A stretch of 64,000 bases of DNA, from NCBI RefSeq assembly GCF_013343235.1, contig NZ_CP040094.1:1240501-1304500 (forward strand). Direction: 5' to 3'. Shown one piece after another: positions 34,676 through 44,810 of this stretch; positions within the stretch are counted from its first letter, which is position 1, and every line of letters begins with the position of its first letter. The stretch is from Nostoc sp. TCL240-02 (GTDB lineage Bacteria > Cyanobacteriota > Cyanobacteriia > Cyanobacteriales > Nostocaceae). The notes beneath the pieces are model-generated. The model had not been told where the DNA came from and made no database searches. It worked only from the letters and a program-made list of their open reading frames with translations. The position numbers were made by a program, and so were the translations under genes.

Positions 34676-37204
34676 ATGCGTGCAGTACTGATGGCAGGGG
34701 GTTCGGGAACGCGGCTTCGCCCGTTAACTTGCGATCTGCCCAAACCGATGGTGCCAATCCTAAATCGACCAATTGCCGAACATATTATCAATCTTCTGAA
34801 GAGACATCAAATTACAGAAGTTATTGCGACATTGCATTATTTACCTGATGTCTTGCGAGACTATTTTCAAGATGGCAGCGATTTTGGTGTTCAGATGACT
34901 TATGCTGTCGAAGAAGATCAGCCTTTGGGTACAGCAGGGTGTGTGAAAAACATTGCTGAACTTCTAGATGAAACTTTTTTAGTCATTAGCGGTGATAGCA
35001 TAACAGATTTTGACCTCACGGCTGCGATCGCATTTCACAAACAAAATAAGTCAAAAGCTACTTTGATTTTGACCAGAGTTCCCAATCCAATTGAATTTGG
35101 AGTGGTGATTACCGATCAGGAAGGACGAATTAGCCGATTTTTAGAAAAACCCTCTAGTAGTGAAATTTTTTCCGATACCGTCAACACTGGTACTTACATT
35201 CTCGAACCAGAAATTTTAGAATATCTACCAGCAAACGTTGAATGTGACTTTTCCAAAGACTTATTCCCCTTATTACTAGTAAAAGATGAGCCAATGTATG
35301 GTTACATCGCTCAAGGTTACTGGTGCGATGTTGGTCACTTAGATGCCTATCGGGAAGCTCAGTATGACGCATTAGATCGGAAGGTAAATCTCGATTGCGC
35401 CTACAAAGAAGTTTCTCATGAGTTATGGATAGGTCAAAATACTTACATCGACCAGACGGCTGTGATTGAAACCCCGGCAGTGATTGGTGATAATTGCCGC
35501 ATCGGTGCAAGAGTGCAGATTGAAGCCGGAACCGTAATTGGCGATAACGTTACTATTGGCGCTGATGCCAATCTCAAACGTCCGATAGTGTGGAATGGGG
35601 CTTTTATTGGCGATGAAGCACATCTTTCTGCCTGTGTGATTTCCCGTGGCGCTCGTGTAGACCGCCGCGCCCATGTATTAGAAGCTGCTGTTGTGGGCTC
35701 GCTTTCCACGGTGGGAGAAGAAGCCCAAATTAGCCCTGGTGTGCGTGTTTGGCCGAGTAAAAAGATTGAGTCAGGCGCAGTTTTAAACATTAACTTGATT
35801 TGGGGAAACACCGCCCAACGAAATTTATTTGGACAACGTGGTGTGCAAGGATTAGCGAATATCGACATCACCCCAGAATTCGCCGTGAAATTGGGATCTG
35901 CTTACGGTTCTACCTTAAAACCTGGTTCTAAGGTAACTGTTTCCCGTGACCAGCGTAATATCTCTCGGATGGTGACGCGATCGCTGATTGCTGGTTTAAT
36001 GTCAGTAGGTGTTGATATTCAAAACCTCGATGCCACAGCTATCCCCATTGCCCGCACGGTTATACCCACAATGTCCGTAACTGGTGGTATCCATGTGCGG
36101 GTACACCCCGATCGCCCTGACTACATTCTGATTGAATTCATGGATGCAAAGGGTATTAATATCTCCAAAGCCTTGGAAAAGAAAATTGAAGGGGCTTACT
36201 TTAAGGAGGATATGCGGCGGGCGCTAATTCATGAAATTGGTGATGTATCTTACCCCAGCCAAGTCATGGAGCGCTACTGCACTGCTTTTGAGAAACTTTT
36301 GCATGTTCATACGCTCCGCAACAGTCGCGCAAAAGTGGTGATTGACTATGTTTATGCGGTATCCGGGGCAGTTTTACCCCAAATGTTGGATAAATTTGGT
36401 GCTGATGCAGTGGTACTGAATGCCAGTGTCAATAAAAGTGCGATGTCAATCACCGATCGCGAAGGACTGCTAACTCAGTTAGGTCATGTTGTGGAGGCAT
36501 TAAAAGCTAACTTTGGCGTGCAAGTATCCGCTAATGGAGAACAGCTGATTTTAGTTGATGAATCCGGCTACCCAATTCGTGGGGAAACTTTAACAGCACT
36601 GATGGTAGACATGATTCTGACAGCTAACCCCAGAGGAACGGTAGTAGTGCCGGTTCATGCTTCTAGTGCTATTGAACAAGTCGCCCGTCGTCATGATGGC
36701 AGGGTAATTCGCACCAAAGCCAACCCTACAGCTTTAATGGAAGCTTGTCAAAAAAATCCGAATGTGGTTTTGGGAGGTAGTGGAGAGACTGGTTTTATTT
36801 TCCCGCAACTGCATCCGGGATTTGATTCTATGTTCTGTATTGCAAAGATCATTGAGATGTTGACTATACAGGAGCGATCGCTTGCTGCTGCGCGATCGGA
36901 ATTGCCTCGTGTAATTCACAAAACTTATACAGTCCGTTGTCCGTGGACAGCTAAGGGTGCTTTGATGCGTTACTTGGTGGAAACTCACCCAGCCCAAAAC
37001 TTAGAACTCATTGATGGAGTGAAAATTTGTCAACCTTATGATGACAGTTGGTTGTTAGTTTTACCAGATGCTAGTGAACCACTGGTGCATCTGTATGCAA
37101 ATAGCAACGATCGCGAATGGGTAGATGAGACTGTCAGAAATTACCGTACCCGTGTTCAGAGTTTTGTGGAAAGACAACAAGAATATCAACCAGCAGAAGT
37201 GTAA
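34676..37204 (+). CDS. Sugar-1-phosphate nucleotidyltransferase / phosphomannomutase-like fusion
   Basis: An 842-residue fusion. Residues 1-230 are a GDP-mannose/NDP-sugar pyrophosphorylase ([30 protein letters not shown]). Residues about 250-375 are left-handed beta-helix hexapeptides ([20 protein letters not shown]). Residues about 385-840 have the fold-order of phosphomannomutase. The mutase domain looks catalytically dead: the phosphoserine loop normally TASHNP reads [10 protein letters not shown] after GGIHV, and the metal loop DGDxDR reads [10 protein letters not shown]. The N-terminal domain keeps its motifs, so nucleotide-sugar synthesis for polysaccharide or glycan is likely, with the C-terminal part regulatory or sugar-binding. 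Confidence 0.9.
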   Translation: MRAVLMAGGSGTRLRPLTCDLPKPMVPILNRPIAEHIINLLKRHQITEVIATLHYLPDVLRDYFQDGSDFGVQMTYAVEEDQPLGTAGCVKNIAELLDETFLVISGDSITDFDLTAAIAFHKQNKSKATLILTRVPNPIEFGVVITDQEGRISRFLEKPSSSEIFSDTVNTGTYILEPEILEYLPANVECDFSKDLFPLLLVKDEPMYGYIAQGYWCDVGHLDAYREAQYDALDRKVNLDCAYKEVSHELWIGQNTYIDQTAVIETPAVIGDNCRIGARVQIEAGTVIGDNVTIGADANLKRPIVWNGAFIGDEAHLSACVISRGARVDRRAHVLEAAVVGSLSTVGEEAQISPGVRVWPSKKIESGAVLNINLIWGNTAQRNLFGQRGVQGLANIDITPEFAVKLGSAYGSTLKPGSKVTVSRDQRNISRMVTRSLIAGLMSVGVDIQNLDATAIPIARTVIPTMSVTGGIHVRVHPDRPDYILIEFMDAKGINISKALEKKIEGAYFKEDMRRALIHEIGDVSYPSQVMERYCTAFEKLLHVHTLRNSRAKVVIDYVYAVSGAVLPQMLDKFGADAVVLNASVNKSAMSITDREGLLTQLGHVVEALKANFGVQVSANGEQLILVDESGYPIRGETLTALMVDMILTANPRGTVVVPVHASSAIEQVARRHDGRVIRTKANPTALMEACQKNPNVVLGGSGETGFIFPQLHPGFDSMFCIAKIIEMLTIQERSLAAARSELPRVIHKTYTVRCPWTAKGALMRYLVETHPAQNLELIDGVKICQPYDDSWLLVLPDASEPLVHLYANSNDREWVDETVRNYRTRVQSFVERQQEYQPAEV

Positions 37205-37295
37205 TTCGTAATTCGTAATTCGTAATTGAATTCTTTAATTACGAATTACGTTAGCGAATCCGCAAGCGTTGTTACAATAAATAACTTCAAAATTA
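37205..37295. repeat. TTCGTAATTACGAA-type spacer repeats
   Basis: Three tandem AATTCGTAATTCGTAATTCG units are followed by the inverted TTAATTACGAATTACG. Together they form a stem between converging genes that may end both transcripts. The same repeat type recurs near 53300-53345. Confidence 0.55.
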
Positions 37296-37604
37296 TCATT
37301 GGACATTCTGACATTCGGGTAAATTTCTACCAGCATATTTGCAATCAAAATAAATTAAAGCTTCCCTAGTAGAGGTGAATGCTCTAGTTTTAGTGTATGA
37401 GGCACTGTTTTGGCTTGCCTCAGATGACCAAACTTTCAAATAGTAATGACTATTATCATCGCTAGACCATAATTCATAACGGTAATCACCTGCTGATCCC
37501 TGACTAGTTAAATAGTCAGCTAGTGCTTTATTTGATGCAGACAACAAGCTCAATACCGTTAAAACAGGAATTACAGCTACTTTTAGTATTTGGATTAATT
37601 TCAT
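37296..37604 (-). CDS. Small secreted protein of unknown function
   Basis: About 102 residues from ATG 37604, with a signal peptide (MKLIQILKVAVIPVLTVLSL, cleavage after ALA). The mature part (YLTSQGSAGDYRYELWSSDD, YYLKVWSSE) is rich in Ser/Tyr/Trp and has two cysteines near the C-terminus (FDCKYAGRNLPEC). It looks like a small compact periplasmic domain. I do not recognise a family. An ATG four codons upstream (37616) is possible. Confidence 0.7.
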   Translation of the reverse strand: MKLIQILKVAVIPVLTVLSLLSASNKALADYLTSQGSAGDYRYELWSSDDNSHYYLKVWSSEASQNSASYTKTRAFTSTREALIYFDCKYAGRNLPECQNVQ

Positions 37605-37914
37605 AAATGCACACACAATTTACTCTCTCTAGCTTCTTTTGCCGATATAGCTTTTGAAACCAGTAATTATCCGAGATATTGTGTGAGGATATCGTAACGT
37701 ATTTACAAGAAGTTGGTTTGTAGCCCACTCCTGATAGAGTTGCAATAAATTGGCGGCGGTTTATTCGCTGAAATCCTTTACAAAACTTTACTTAAATTAA
37801 ATGATAAAAACTGTCAATAAATCTGGTAGGATATCTCCAAGCTTATTGAGATAGATATTCATTAAGCTAACAATAAATTTCAGGTATTTCAAAACTTTCT
37901 CAGGAGATAACGCC
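37605..37914. promoter_or_regulatory. Promoter region of the isi/CP43-like island
   Basis: Divergent spacer of about 310 bases between a small secreted-protein gene and the first CP43-like gene. It contains the Fur-box-like site listed separately and ends with CTCAGGAGATAACGCC before ATG 37915, a strong ribosome site. AT-rich, with no further gene. Confidence 0.55.
37848..37866 (+). promoter_or_regulatory. Candidate Fur box
   Basis: GAGATAGATATTCATTAAG matches the 19-base consensus GATAATGATAATCATTATC at 13 of 19 positions, counted by eye. It lies about 49 bases before the start of the first CP43-like gene, a position suited to repression when iron is plentiful. Fur control of isi genes is established in other cyanobacteria; its use at this exact site is inference. 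Confidence 0.4.
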
Positions 37915-38946
37915 ATGACAAGGATGGCTGTTCAAACACCGGAGTCGGTTCCCTGGTGGGCGGGGAACGCCCGGTTAACCAACCTCTCAGGGAGACTTTT
38001 GGGCGCTCATGTTGCTCATGCAGGGTTAATTGTTTTTTGGGCTGGTGCAACGACCCTTTTTGAACTTGCCCACTTTAACCGAGCGCAACCAATGTACGAA
38101 CAGGGGTTGATTCTATTGCCTCATCTCGCAACCCTCGGCTGGGGTGTAGCAAGTGGTGGACAGATAGTAGATACTTATCCTTACTTCGTCATTGGAGTAT
38201 TGCACCTGATTAGCTCCGCCTTCTTGGGATTTGGTGGTATCTTTCATGCCCTACGTGGCCCCGCCATCTTAGAAGAGAGATTTTCCTTCTTTGGCTATCG
38301 TTGGGAAGATGCTAATAAAATGACCACTATTCTGGGTATTCACCTAGTATTGCTGGGTCTGGGAGCAGGCTTACTAGTTGCCAAAGCTATGTTCTTTGGT
38401 GGCTTGTACGATTCTACGGTGGGTGAGGTGCGCGTAATTTCTAGTCCCACTTGGAATTCCGCTATAATTTTTGGCTACTTATTTGGTGGCGGTGGCAAAC
38501 ACTGGATTGCTGGAGTGAATAACCTGGAAGACTTGGTTGGTGGTCATATTTGGGTCAGCATTCTCTGCATTGCCGGCGGTATCTGGCACATTACGACTCA
38601 ACCTTTTGGCTGGGCAAAGCAGCTTTTTATCTGGTCAGGAGAAGCATACCTTTCTTACAGCTTGGGAGCTTTAGCTCTCATGGGTTTTATTGCAGCCTAT
38701 TTTGTCTCTGTCAACACACTAGCTTACCCACCGGAATTTTATGGGCCAGCCCTGAATATTGGGTTTGACCGTTTTCCCTACTTCCAGAGTGGAAATTTAC
38801 TATCCTCTCGCGTTTGGCTGGCGAATGCTCACTTCTGGCTAGGTTTTTTCTTTCTTCAAGGGCATCTCTGGCACGCTTTACGCGCTGCTGGATTTGACTT
38901 TCGCACTTGGAGAGTCATCCATTCAACTCGTGGGGAGGCAATCTAA
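37915..38946 (+). CDS. CP43-like chlorophyll-binding antenna protein (IsiA/Pcb family)
   Basis: A 343-residue protein with six membrane helices of the CP43/IsiA/Pcb family, binding chlorophyll a and acting as accessory antenna. Conserved features include [56 protein letters not shown] and the helix-6 histidines in [11 protein letters not shown]. It lacks the large lumenal loop of true CP43 (PsbC). It differs from IsiA proper (42327) at the N-terminus and in loops. It is the first gene of the island, with the next start two bases after its stop. Confidence 0.92.
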   Translation: MTRMAVQTPESVPWWAGNARLTNLSGRLLGAHVAHAGLIVFWAGATTLFELAHFNRAQPMYEQGLILLPHLATLGWGVASGGQIVDTYPYFVIGVLHLISSAFLGFGGIFHALRGPAILEERFSFFGYRWEDANKMTTILGIHLVLLGLGAGLLVAKAMFFGGLYDSTVGEVRVISSPTWNSAIIFGYLFGGGGKHWIAGVNNLEDLVGGHIWVSILCIAGGIWHITTQPFGWAKQLFIWSGEAYLSYSLGALALMGFIAAYFVSVNTLAYPPEFYGPALNIGFDRFPYFQSGNLLSSRVWLANAHFWLGFFFLQGHLWHALRAAGFDFRTWRVIHSTRGEAI

Positions 38947-38948
38947 GA

Positions 38949-40382
38949 ATGACAACTGCAACAATAACAACGCAGGAATCGGGTTGGTGGGCTGGTAATG
39001 CTCGGTTCATTAACCTATCGGGTAAGCTTTTGGGCGCTCATGTTGCTCATGCTGGGTTGATTGTACTTTGGGCAGGAGCAATGACTCTGTTTGAAATCAC
39101 CAAATATGACCCCTCCCGACCGATGTATGAACAGGGGTTAATTTTGCTGCCCCATCTAGCAACGTTAGGATTTGGTGTTGGCGATCGCGGCCAAATTGTT
39201 GATACTTATCCTTATGTTGTCATTGGTGTTTTACATCTGATTAGTTCTGCCGTACTAGGTGCTGGTGGTATTTACCATGCGGTTCTAGGCCCAGCAGTGT
39301 TGGATGATAATCCGTCTTTCCCTGGCTTGTTTGGCTACGATTGGGAAGATGAAGAGAAGATGACCACCATCATCGGCATTCATTTGCTGTTGTTGGGGTT
39401 CGGGGCATGGTTATTGGTAGCAAAGGCGCTGTTTTGGGGTGGTCTTTACGATCCAGCAGTGGCATCTGTACGAGTAATTACAGAACCGACTCTTAACCCT
39501 AGTCGCATCTTTGGCTATCTCTTCGGTGCTTTTGGCAAACAGGGGATGGCAGCAGTTAATAACCTAGAAGATGTCATCGGTGGACATATTTGGGTAGGAA
39601 TACTCTGCATTGCGGGAGGTTTTTGGCACATTCTCACTAAGCCTTTTGCTTGGGCAAAAAAGCTACTGTTTTGGTCTGGTGAAGCTTACCTATCCTATAG
39701 TCTGGGCGCTCTGGCTTACATGGGTTTGTTGGCAGCATATTTTGTAACGGTAAATGATACCGTTTATCCCACAGTTTTTTATGGCCCGTTGGGATTGAGT
39801 ACTACTGCATCGGGAGTGATTACGGTTCGTACTTGGCTAGCAACTAGTCACTTTGCTTTGGCAGTTGTATTTCTAGCTGGTCATATTTGGCACGCTTTGA
39901 GAGTTCGTGTCATAGCGGCTGGACTTGATTTTCAACAGGGAGTTGTCAACGCTTCGGGAATGCCGGAAATCGGGAATTTCGATACCCCAGTCAATGCTTC
40001 AGATATCACGTTGAAGTTGTTGGCAAATCTTCCTATTTACCGTCAAGGTTTGTCTCCTTTTTCACGGGGGCTGGAAATTGGTATGGCGCACGGCTACTTC
40101 TTGATTGGCCCATTTGTCAAGTTAGGCCCGTTGCGGGATACGGAGTTGGCGAATCAAGCAGGTTTACTGGCCACAATCGGTCTACTGTTGATTTTATCAA
40201 TTTGTCTGTGGCTGTACGGCAGCGTATCGTTTCAAGGGCGCAAACCTGCTCAAGGGGAGCTACCGGAAAACATGAAAACAGCTAAGTCTTGGAGTGAGTT
40301 CAATGCTGGGTGGACAGTAGGTAGCTGTGGAGGAGCTTTATTTGCCTTCCTGCTGTTAACCAATAGCAGCTTGTTTTTCTGA
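38949..40382 (+). CDS. isiX: CP43-like antenna fused to a PsaL domain (IsiX-type)
   Basis: A 477-residue fusion. Residues 1-345 are a six-helix CP43/IsiA-like antenna ([40 protein letters not shown]). Residues about 358-477 are a PsaL-like domain ([56 protein letters not shown]), the photosystem I subunit that sits at the trimer interface. Such fusions are known in filamentous cyanobacteria and could dock antenna directly to PSI or alter PSI oligomers. ATG 38949 follows the previous stop immediately; an overlapping upstream ATG (38907) is less likely. The gene symbol follows usage for PsaL-fused members and is tentative. Confidence 0.92.
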   Translation: MTTATITTQESGWWAGNARFINLSGKLLGAHVAHAGLIVLWAGAMTLFEITKYDPSRPMYEQGLILLPHLATLGFGVGDRGQIVDTYPYVVIGVLHLISSAVLGAGGIYHAVLGPAVLDDNPSFPGLFGYDWEDEEKMTTIIGIHLLLLGFGAWLLVAKALFWGGLYDPAVASVRVITEPTLNPSRIFGYLFGAFGKQGMAAVNNLEDVIGGHIWVGILCIAGGFWHILTKPFAWAKKLLFWSGEAYLSYSLGALAYMGLLAAYFVTVNDTVYPTVFYGPLGLSTTASGVITVRTWLATSHFALAVVFLAGHIWHALRVRVIAAGLDFQQGVVNASGMPEIGNFDTPVNASDITLKLLANLPIYRQGLSPFSRGLEIGMAHGYFLIGPFVKLGPLRDTELANQAGLLATIGLLLILSICLWLYGSVSFQGRKPAQGELPENMKTAKSWSEFNAGWTVGSCGGALFAFLLLTNSSLFF

Positions 40383-40500
40383 GTTGCCCAAACTAGGCAA
40401 ATAGGTATCGTTGCGTAAATTATGGCGATCGCCTCTGACGGGTGCTTTGCACCATCGCGCAGCATCTCTAAGGAAAATTGCAAATCTATCAGGTGACAAT

Positions 40501-41013
40501 ATGTCGAAAAAAATTGGTCTGTTTTACGGTACTCAAACTGGCAACACTGAATCTGATGCTGAAAAAATTCGGGATGAGTTTGGTGGCGATGTTGTGACAT
40601 TACATCCCATTTACGAGGCGGATACTACCACTTTCGATGAGTATGAATTGCTGATTATTGGTTCTCCAACTTGGGATATTGGTCAACTTCAGAGCGATTG
40701 GGAAAGCTTTTTTCCCGATCTAGATCAAATAGATTTTAAAGGTAAGCTGGTTGCCTATTTTGGTGATGGAGACCAATATGGCTATAGCGAGAACTTTCAG
40801 GATGCAATGGGGATTCTGGAAGAAAAGATTTCCCAGCGCGGCGGTAAAACTGTTGGCTACTGGCCAACTGAGGGATATGACTTTGAGCAATCTAGAGCTT
40901 TAAAAAATGGCAAGTTTGTCGGATTGGCACTTGATGAAGGTAGTCAATCTGATCTCACAGATGAGCGAATTAAAACTTGGGTTGCTCAGTTGAAAAAAGA
41001 ATTTGGTTTGTAG
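40501..41013 (+). CDS. isiB: Flavodoxin, iron-stress-induced
   Basis: A 170-residue long-chain flavodoxin that replaces ferredoxin as soluble electron carrier after PSI under iron limitation. The FMN phosphate loop is LFYGTQTGNTESDAE at the N-terminus; GSPTWDIGQLQSDWESFFPD supplies the flavin-stacking Trp region and GDGDQYGYSENFQDAMG the second loop. ATG 40501 gives the canonical MSKKIGLFYGTQ start; the frame's earlier ATG (40411) would add a basic non-homologous stretch. It lies 118 bases after the PsaL-fusion gene, on the same strand. Confidence 0.95.
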   Translation: MSKKIGLFYGTQTGNTESDAEKIRDEFGGDVVTLHPIYEADTTTFDEYELLIIGSPTWDIGQLQSDWESFFPDLDQIDFKGKLVAYFGDGDQYGYSENFQDAMGILEEKISQRGGKTVGYWPTEGYDFEQSRALKNGKFVGLALDEGSQSDLTDERIKTWVAQLKKEFGL

Positions 41014-41184
41014 AAAGTTAAGGCAATAGAATGATGCCTCCGGCACGCCAAGGGCGAACGCGTCTACACGAACAAAGCCCAGCAACCTGGGCTAAGAGAA
41101 AATCAAGGTTTTTTAACCCGTGTAGACGCGGTTTCTAACCGCACTTTTAGCTGAAATTGATAATTTAGAATTTATAGGTTATTT
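41014..41184. repeat. Spacer with inverted GCGTCTACACG repeat
   Basis: GCGTCTACACG (41059) and CGTGTAGACGC (41121) are exact complements around an inner AGCCCAGC / GCTGGGCT-like pair (AGCCCAGCAACCTGGGCT). They form a long hairpin between isiB and the hydrolase gene. It belongs to the dispersed repeats of Nostoc and may lower read-through. Confidence 0.6.
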
Positions 41185-41943
41185 ATGTCTGATTCATTTG
41201 ATGTTCTGTGGTTAAATGCTAGTCCTGTTTTGAAGCGTTTTGATGAACCATTACTTGATTACTTATGTGGGTATATGAAAATTGCCCAGTGGGAATACCA
41301 GCAAACCAAAGATGAAGCTAGTTCTATAGATCAAGCTGTGGAGTTGCTATATGAGTTTTTAGAATGCCGCGATCGCCCCGTGCATTTAGCGGGACATGGG
41401 ATGAGTGGTGCGATCGCCTTAACCTTTGCTCGGCGATTTCCTCAAAAAGTGCGATCACTCACCTTGCTGGCTGTAGCTGCTCAACCTGCAAACAATTGGC
41501 AAGCTCACTATTACTTTCAACGACAACTTTTTAATATCAGCCGTGAGCTAGTTTTAGCAAGCACCGTTCGCAGTCTTTTTGGAAATCAACCACCTCATAC
41601 CACTAAGAAGTTAGTCGCTGCCTTAGATAAAGATTTAGAACAATCTCCCTCATCACACTCTTTATTTAAGTTGGTTTATTTACCCAAGGGTGGAGTTTCT
41701 ATGCCAATGATGGTCTGTGGTAGCAAGAGCGATCCGGTAGTCAATTCAACTGCATTGCATGACTGGTTTAATTGGCTTAAGCCAGAAGATAAACTCTGGG
41801 AATGCCCACAAGGGTATCATTTTTTTCACTACTTCTATCCTCAACAGGTTGGCGAAGAGATTTTGAGTTTTTGGCAACGCCACCATCCATATCAACTGGA
41901 AGCATCTGCACTGTCCTTAAGTACTTCTACAAGTTATTCATAA
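41185..41943 (+). CDS. isiC: Alpha/beta-hydrolase fold protein (isiC-like)
   Basis: A 252-residue alpha/beta-hydrolase in the same place as isiC of known isiABC operons. The nucleophile elbow, usually GHSMGG, reads AGHGMSGAIAL, so the serine is replaced by glycine, although a serine lies two residues later. The acid and base candidates remain (CGSKSDPVVNST, CPQGYHFFHYF). The protein may therefore not be a normal esterase; a binding or scaffold role is possible. A decayed second copy of codons about 88-121 lies at 44811-44912. Confidence 0.85.
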   Translation: MSDSFDVLWLNASPVLKRFDEPLLDYLCGYMKIAQWEYQQTKDEASSIDQAVELLYEFLECRDRPVHLAGHGMSGAIALTFARRFPQKVRSLTLLAVAAQPANNWQAHYYFQRQLFNISRELVLASTVRSLFGNQPPHTTKKLVAALDKDLEQSPSSHSLFKLVYLPKGGVSMPMMVCGSKSDPVVNSTALHDWFNWLKPEDKLWECPQGYHFFHYFYPQQVGEEILSFWQRHHPYQLEASALSLSTSTSYS

Positions 41944-42326
41944 AGGTAGAAGAACCAACGCTTAAAAACTAATATTTGCTTGCGTTCGAGCGGTGATAGT
42001 TACTATTGTCGCTCCGCTTGCGTTGTCTATTTTTCATCAAATTTTGATGATTACATTTTGTAAAGAGATAACCTAGATAGGAATTATTTTCAATAGACTA
42101 AATTTGTAATCTCAATAATTGGTAGTTAGCTGTCAATAAGCAGAGGATGTGGTAAAAAGTCATATCTGACGAATAACGTTAACACCTGCGGTGAATTGGA
42201 AGAATCTCTCTTCGTTCAGATAAAAGCTTCGGGTCTACTTTTATAGCCCTCACGCGACATTTCACTGCTGAGACAAGAACCAGTTAATTGAATATTATTA
42301 GCAACAATTGCTAATTGTGCTTAACA
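41944..42326. promoter_or_regulatory. Spacer upstream of isiA
   Basis: About 380 bases before isiA. The first part carries a dispersed hairpin repeat (GCTTGCGTTCGAGCGG through CCGCTTGCGTTGTC, 41979-42024). The AATTATT / AATAATT inverted pair at 42083-42119 is a possible binding site. No strong Fur box or promoter can be read by eye, and the isiA ATG has no clear Shine-Dalgarno sequence. The length suggests isiA has its own promoter rather than depending only on read-through. Confidence 0.4.
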
Positions 42327-43361
42327 ATGCAGACATACGGCAATCCCAACCTCAAATTTGATTGGTGGACTGGTAACGCCCGCTTCGCCAATCTCTCTGG
42401 CTTATTTATCGGCGCTCATGTGGCACAAGCAGCGCTGACGACGCTCTGGGCTGGCGCGTTTACATGGTTTGAAATCTCTCGCTACAATCCCGAAGTGCCT
42501 ATGGGCGAACAGGGGCTAATTTTGCTTCCCCACTTAGCCACCTTGGGTTTTGGTGTGGGCGCAGGTGGTCAGGTAGTCGATACTTATCCCTATTTTGTAA
42601 TCGGCGCTTTACACTTAATTTCTTCTGCTGTGCTTGGTGCAGGGGCACTTTTCCACACCTTCAAAGCTCCAAAAAACTTAAAAGATGCCACTGGTCGCGC
42701 TCGGAAATTTCATTTTACATGGGACGATCCGAAAAAACTGGGGTTTATCTTAGGACATCACCTAATTTTCTTGGGATTAGGTGCTTTACTCCTTGTAGGA
42801 AAAGCCATGTACTGGGGAGGACTATACGACTCGACAATTCACGATGTTCGAGTTGTCACCGACCCCACTCTCAATCCCTTAGTTATTTATGGCTATCAAA
42901 CTCACTTTGCCACTGTTAATAACTTAGAAGATTTAGTCGGTGGTCATATTTATGTAGGCTTGTTGCTCATTGGCGGCGGTATTTGGCATATCCTCATAGA
43001 GCCTTTACCTTGGGCGAAAAAGCTTTTAATCTTTTCTGGTGAAGCCATCCTTTCCTACTCTTTGGGCGGTATTGCCTTAGCTGGATTTGTTGCAGCTTAC
43101 TTTTGTGCAGTAAATACTTTAGCTTATCCCGTGGAATTTTATGGCCCTACCTTGGAAGTAAAACTCGGAGTTAGCCCTTATTTTGCCGACAGCATTAAAT
43201 TAGCTAACAGTGGTTATACTTCCAGAGCATGGTTAGCAAATGCCCATTTCTTCTTAGCTTTCTTCTTCTTGCAAGGTCATCTGTGGCACGCTCTGCGAGC
43301 AATTGGCGTTGACTTTAGCCGAATTGAAAAGGCATTAAATGCCATTGGTAGCGAATCATAA
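42327..43361 (+). CDS. isiA: Iron-stress-induced chlorophyll-binding protein IsiA (CP43')
   Basis: A 344-residue protein recognisable as IsiA itself from its start [20 protein letters not shown] and [20 protein letters not shown], then [40 protein letters not shown] and [20 protein letters not shown], which are closer to the Synechocystis-type IsiA than the other three paralogues are. It forms rings of chlorophyll antenna around PSI during iron starvation and dissipates excess energy. ATG 42327 gives the canonical N-terminus; the TTG at 42315 is not needed. Last helix has [11 protein letters not shown] with chlorophyll-ligand His. Confidence 0.96.
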   Translation: MQTYGNPNLKFDWWTGNARFANLSGLFIGAHVAQAALTTLWAGAFTWFEISRYNPEVPMGEQGLILLPHLATLGFGVGAGGQVVDTYPYFVIGALHLISSAVLGAGALFHTFKAPKNLKDATGRARKFHFTWDDPKKLGFILGHHLIFLGLGALLLVGKAMYWGGLYDSTIHDVRVVTDPTLNPLVIYGYQTHFATVNNLEDLVGGHIYVGLLLIGGGIWHILIEPLPWAKKLLIFSGEAILSYSLGGIALAGFVAAYFCAVNTLAYPVEFYGPTLEVKLGVSPYFADSIKLANSGYTSRAWLANAHFFLAFFFLQGHLWHALRAIGVDFSRIEKALNAIGSES

Positions 43362-43454
43362 CAAGTGCTGAGTTAGGAGTGAGGAGTTTTAAATTTATAA
43401 CTCTTCACTCCCTACTCAGCACAGGCTAGTCAGCACTTTTAAAGGTATTTAACT

Positions 43455-44423
43455 ATGACAATTACAACTGATAGAACCTTAGCAGCAGATACAAATTCAT
43501 CTTGGTTAGTGGGTAATGCCCGTTTAACTGATTTATCTGGTCAATTATTAGGCGCTCACATTGCTCACGCAGGCTTAATTATGTTTTGGGTAGGAGCAAT
43601 AACAATATCTGAAGTTACACGCTTTGTTCCTAGCGTACCAATGTATGAACAGGGATTGACTTTGTTACCCCACTTAGCAACTTTGGGCTGGGGTGTAGGT
43701 GCTGGAGGTGAGGTAGTCGATACCTATCCCTATTTTGTAATTGGCATTTTGCACTTAGTTGCATCTGCTGTGTTGGGTGCAGGTGGACTTTTTCATGTTT
43801 TTCGCGCTCCAGCGATTTTATATAACGCTGGTGGACAGGCGGCGAAATTTCACTATGAATGGAATGACCCCAAACAATTGGGTTTAATTTTAGGTCATCA
43901 CCTAATTATTCTAGGTTTGGGAGCATTTTTGTTAGTGTTAAAGGCAATGATTTTTGGTGGAATTTATGATACTAACTTGGGAAATATACGCCTAATTAGC
44001 AATCCTAATTTAAACCCAGAAATAATTTTTGGCTACTTAGTTGGTCTGAAAGATGGTAGCTGGAATCCTTTAGGGATCGCAAGTGTTGATAACTTAGAAG
44101 ATGTCATTGGTGGACATATTTGGATTGGCTTCATTTTAATTGCTGGTGGTGCATGGCATATTCTTGTACAACCTTTTAGCTGGGTAAGACGAATTTTACC
44201 AATTGAAAATGGTGAAGAAATTCTTTCTTACAGCTTGCTGGGTTTAGCTTTGATGGCTTGGATTTCTGCCGCGTTTGTGGGATATAACACAACAGTTTTT
44301 CCAAGAGAATTTTACGGTTCCGAACGTCTGGGATTAGCAGATATTCAGTTTTTCCTTGGTGTAGTTGCCTTCTTAGGTTATATTTGGCACTCTTGGCGAT
44401 CGTCGCATCAAGCTAATAGTTAA
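43455..44423 (+). CDS. CP43-like chlorophyll-binding antenna protein (Pcb/IsiA family)
   Basis: A 322-residue six-helix antenna protein, shorter than its neighbours because the loop before helix 6 is trimmed ([20 protein letters not shown]). Conserved stretches are [60 protein letters not shown] and [11 protein letters not shown]. It has the insertion [15 protein letters not shown] in the lumenal or cytoplasmic loop before helix 4. It follows isiA by 93 bases, in which GAGTGAGGAGTTTT and AACTCTTCACTC form a stem that could attenuate expression. Confidence 0.92.
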   Translation: MTITTDRTLAADTNSSWLVGNARLTDLSGQLLGAHIAHAGLIMFWVGAITISEVTRFVPSVPMYEQGLTLLPHLATLGWGVGAGGEVVDTYPYFVIGILHLVASAVLGAGGLFHVFRAPAILYNAGGQAAKFHYEWNDPKQLGLILGHHLIILGLGAFLLVLKAMIFGGIYDTNLGNIRLISNPNLNPEIIFGYLVGLKDGSWNPLGIASVDNLEDVIGGHIWIGFILIAGGAWHILVQPFSWVRRILPIENGEEILSYSLLGLALMAWISAAFVGYNTTVFPREFYGSERLGLADIQFFLGVVAFLGYIWHSWRSSHQANS

Positions 44424-44457
44424 TTAAGTTTCGCTCAACCAAGCTAAATAAAGTCCG

Positions 44458-44490
44458 ATGCCTGCGGTTAACAGCAGTGGACTGCCGGCA
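44458..44490 (+). terminator. Rho-independent terminator-like hairpin
   Basis: GATGCCTGCGG and CTGCCGGCAT can pair around an AACAGCAGTGGA loop and are followed by eight T residues. It sits 35 bases after the last CP43-like gene, so it probably ends the isi transcripts. Confidence 0.65.
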
Positions 44491-44519
44491 TTTTTTTTGA
44501 ATTTTTATGAGGATCGCTA

Positions 44520-44795
44520 ATGTTAACTATGATTTTGTGCGCCTTTTGTGGTTGGACAATAATGCTTCTATTTTTTGGTAGTGTCTGGTTAACCTTAAAA
44601 AAAGGGATAATTCATTTAAAAACGCTGCATGAGATTCCTTGCTCTGGTTGCGAATATTTCACCAATGATTACCGCCTAAAATGTACTGTACATCCCAAAA
44701 AAGCTTGTTCTGAGGAAGCGATCGCCTGTATTGATTTTGAGCCGAAAACTTCTGCCTGTAATGCTTGCCAGAAGGGACGACGAAAACTTTGTTAA
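44520..44795 (+). CDS. Small Cys-rich membrane-anchored protein
   Basis: A 91-residue protein with one N-terminal membrane helix (LCAFCGWTIMLLFFGSVWLT) and a cysteine-rich soluble tail: CSGCEYFTNDYRLKC, HPKKACSEEAIAC and SACNACQKGRRKLC. The pattern CxxC...C...C...C...CxxC could bind zinc or an iron-sulphur cluster. I do not recognise a named family. It follows the antenna genes after a terminator and may be independent of them. Its start ATG 44520 has GAGGAT upstream. Confidence 0.72.
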   Translation: MLTMILCAFCGWTIMLLFFGSVWLTLKKGIIHLKTLHEIPCSGCEYFTNDYRLKCTVHPKKACSEEAIACIDFEPKTSACNACQKGRRKLC

Positions 44796-44810
44796 GTTTA
44801 TTTAAGATAC

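Noticed and set aside
41944-42326. IsrR-like antisense RNA or a strong Fur box at isiA
   Set aside because: Plausible from knowledge of isiA in other strains, but no specific sequence signal could be shown here.
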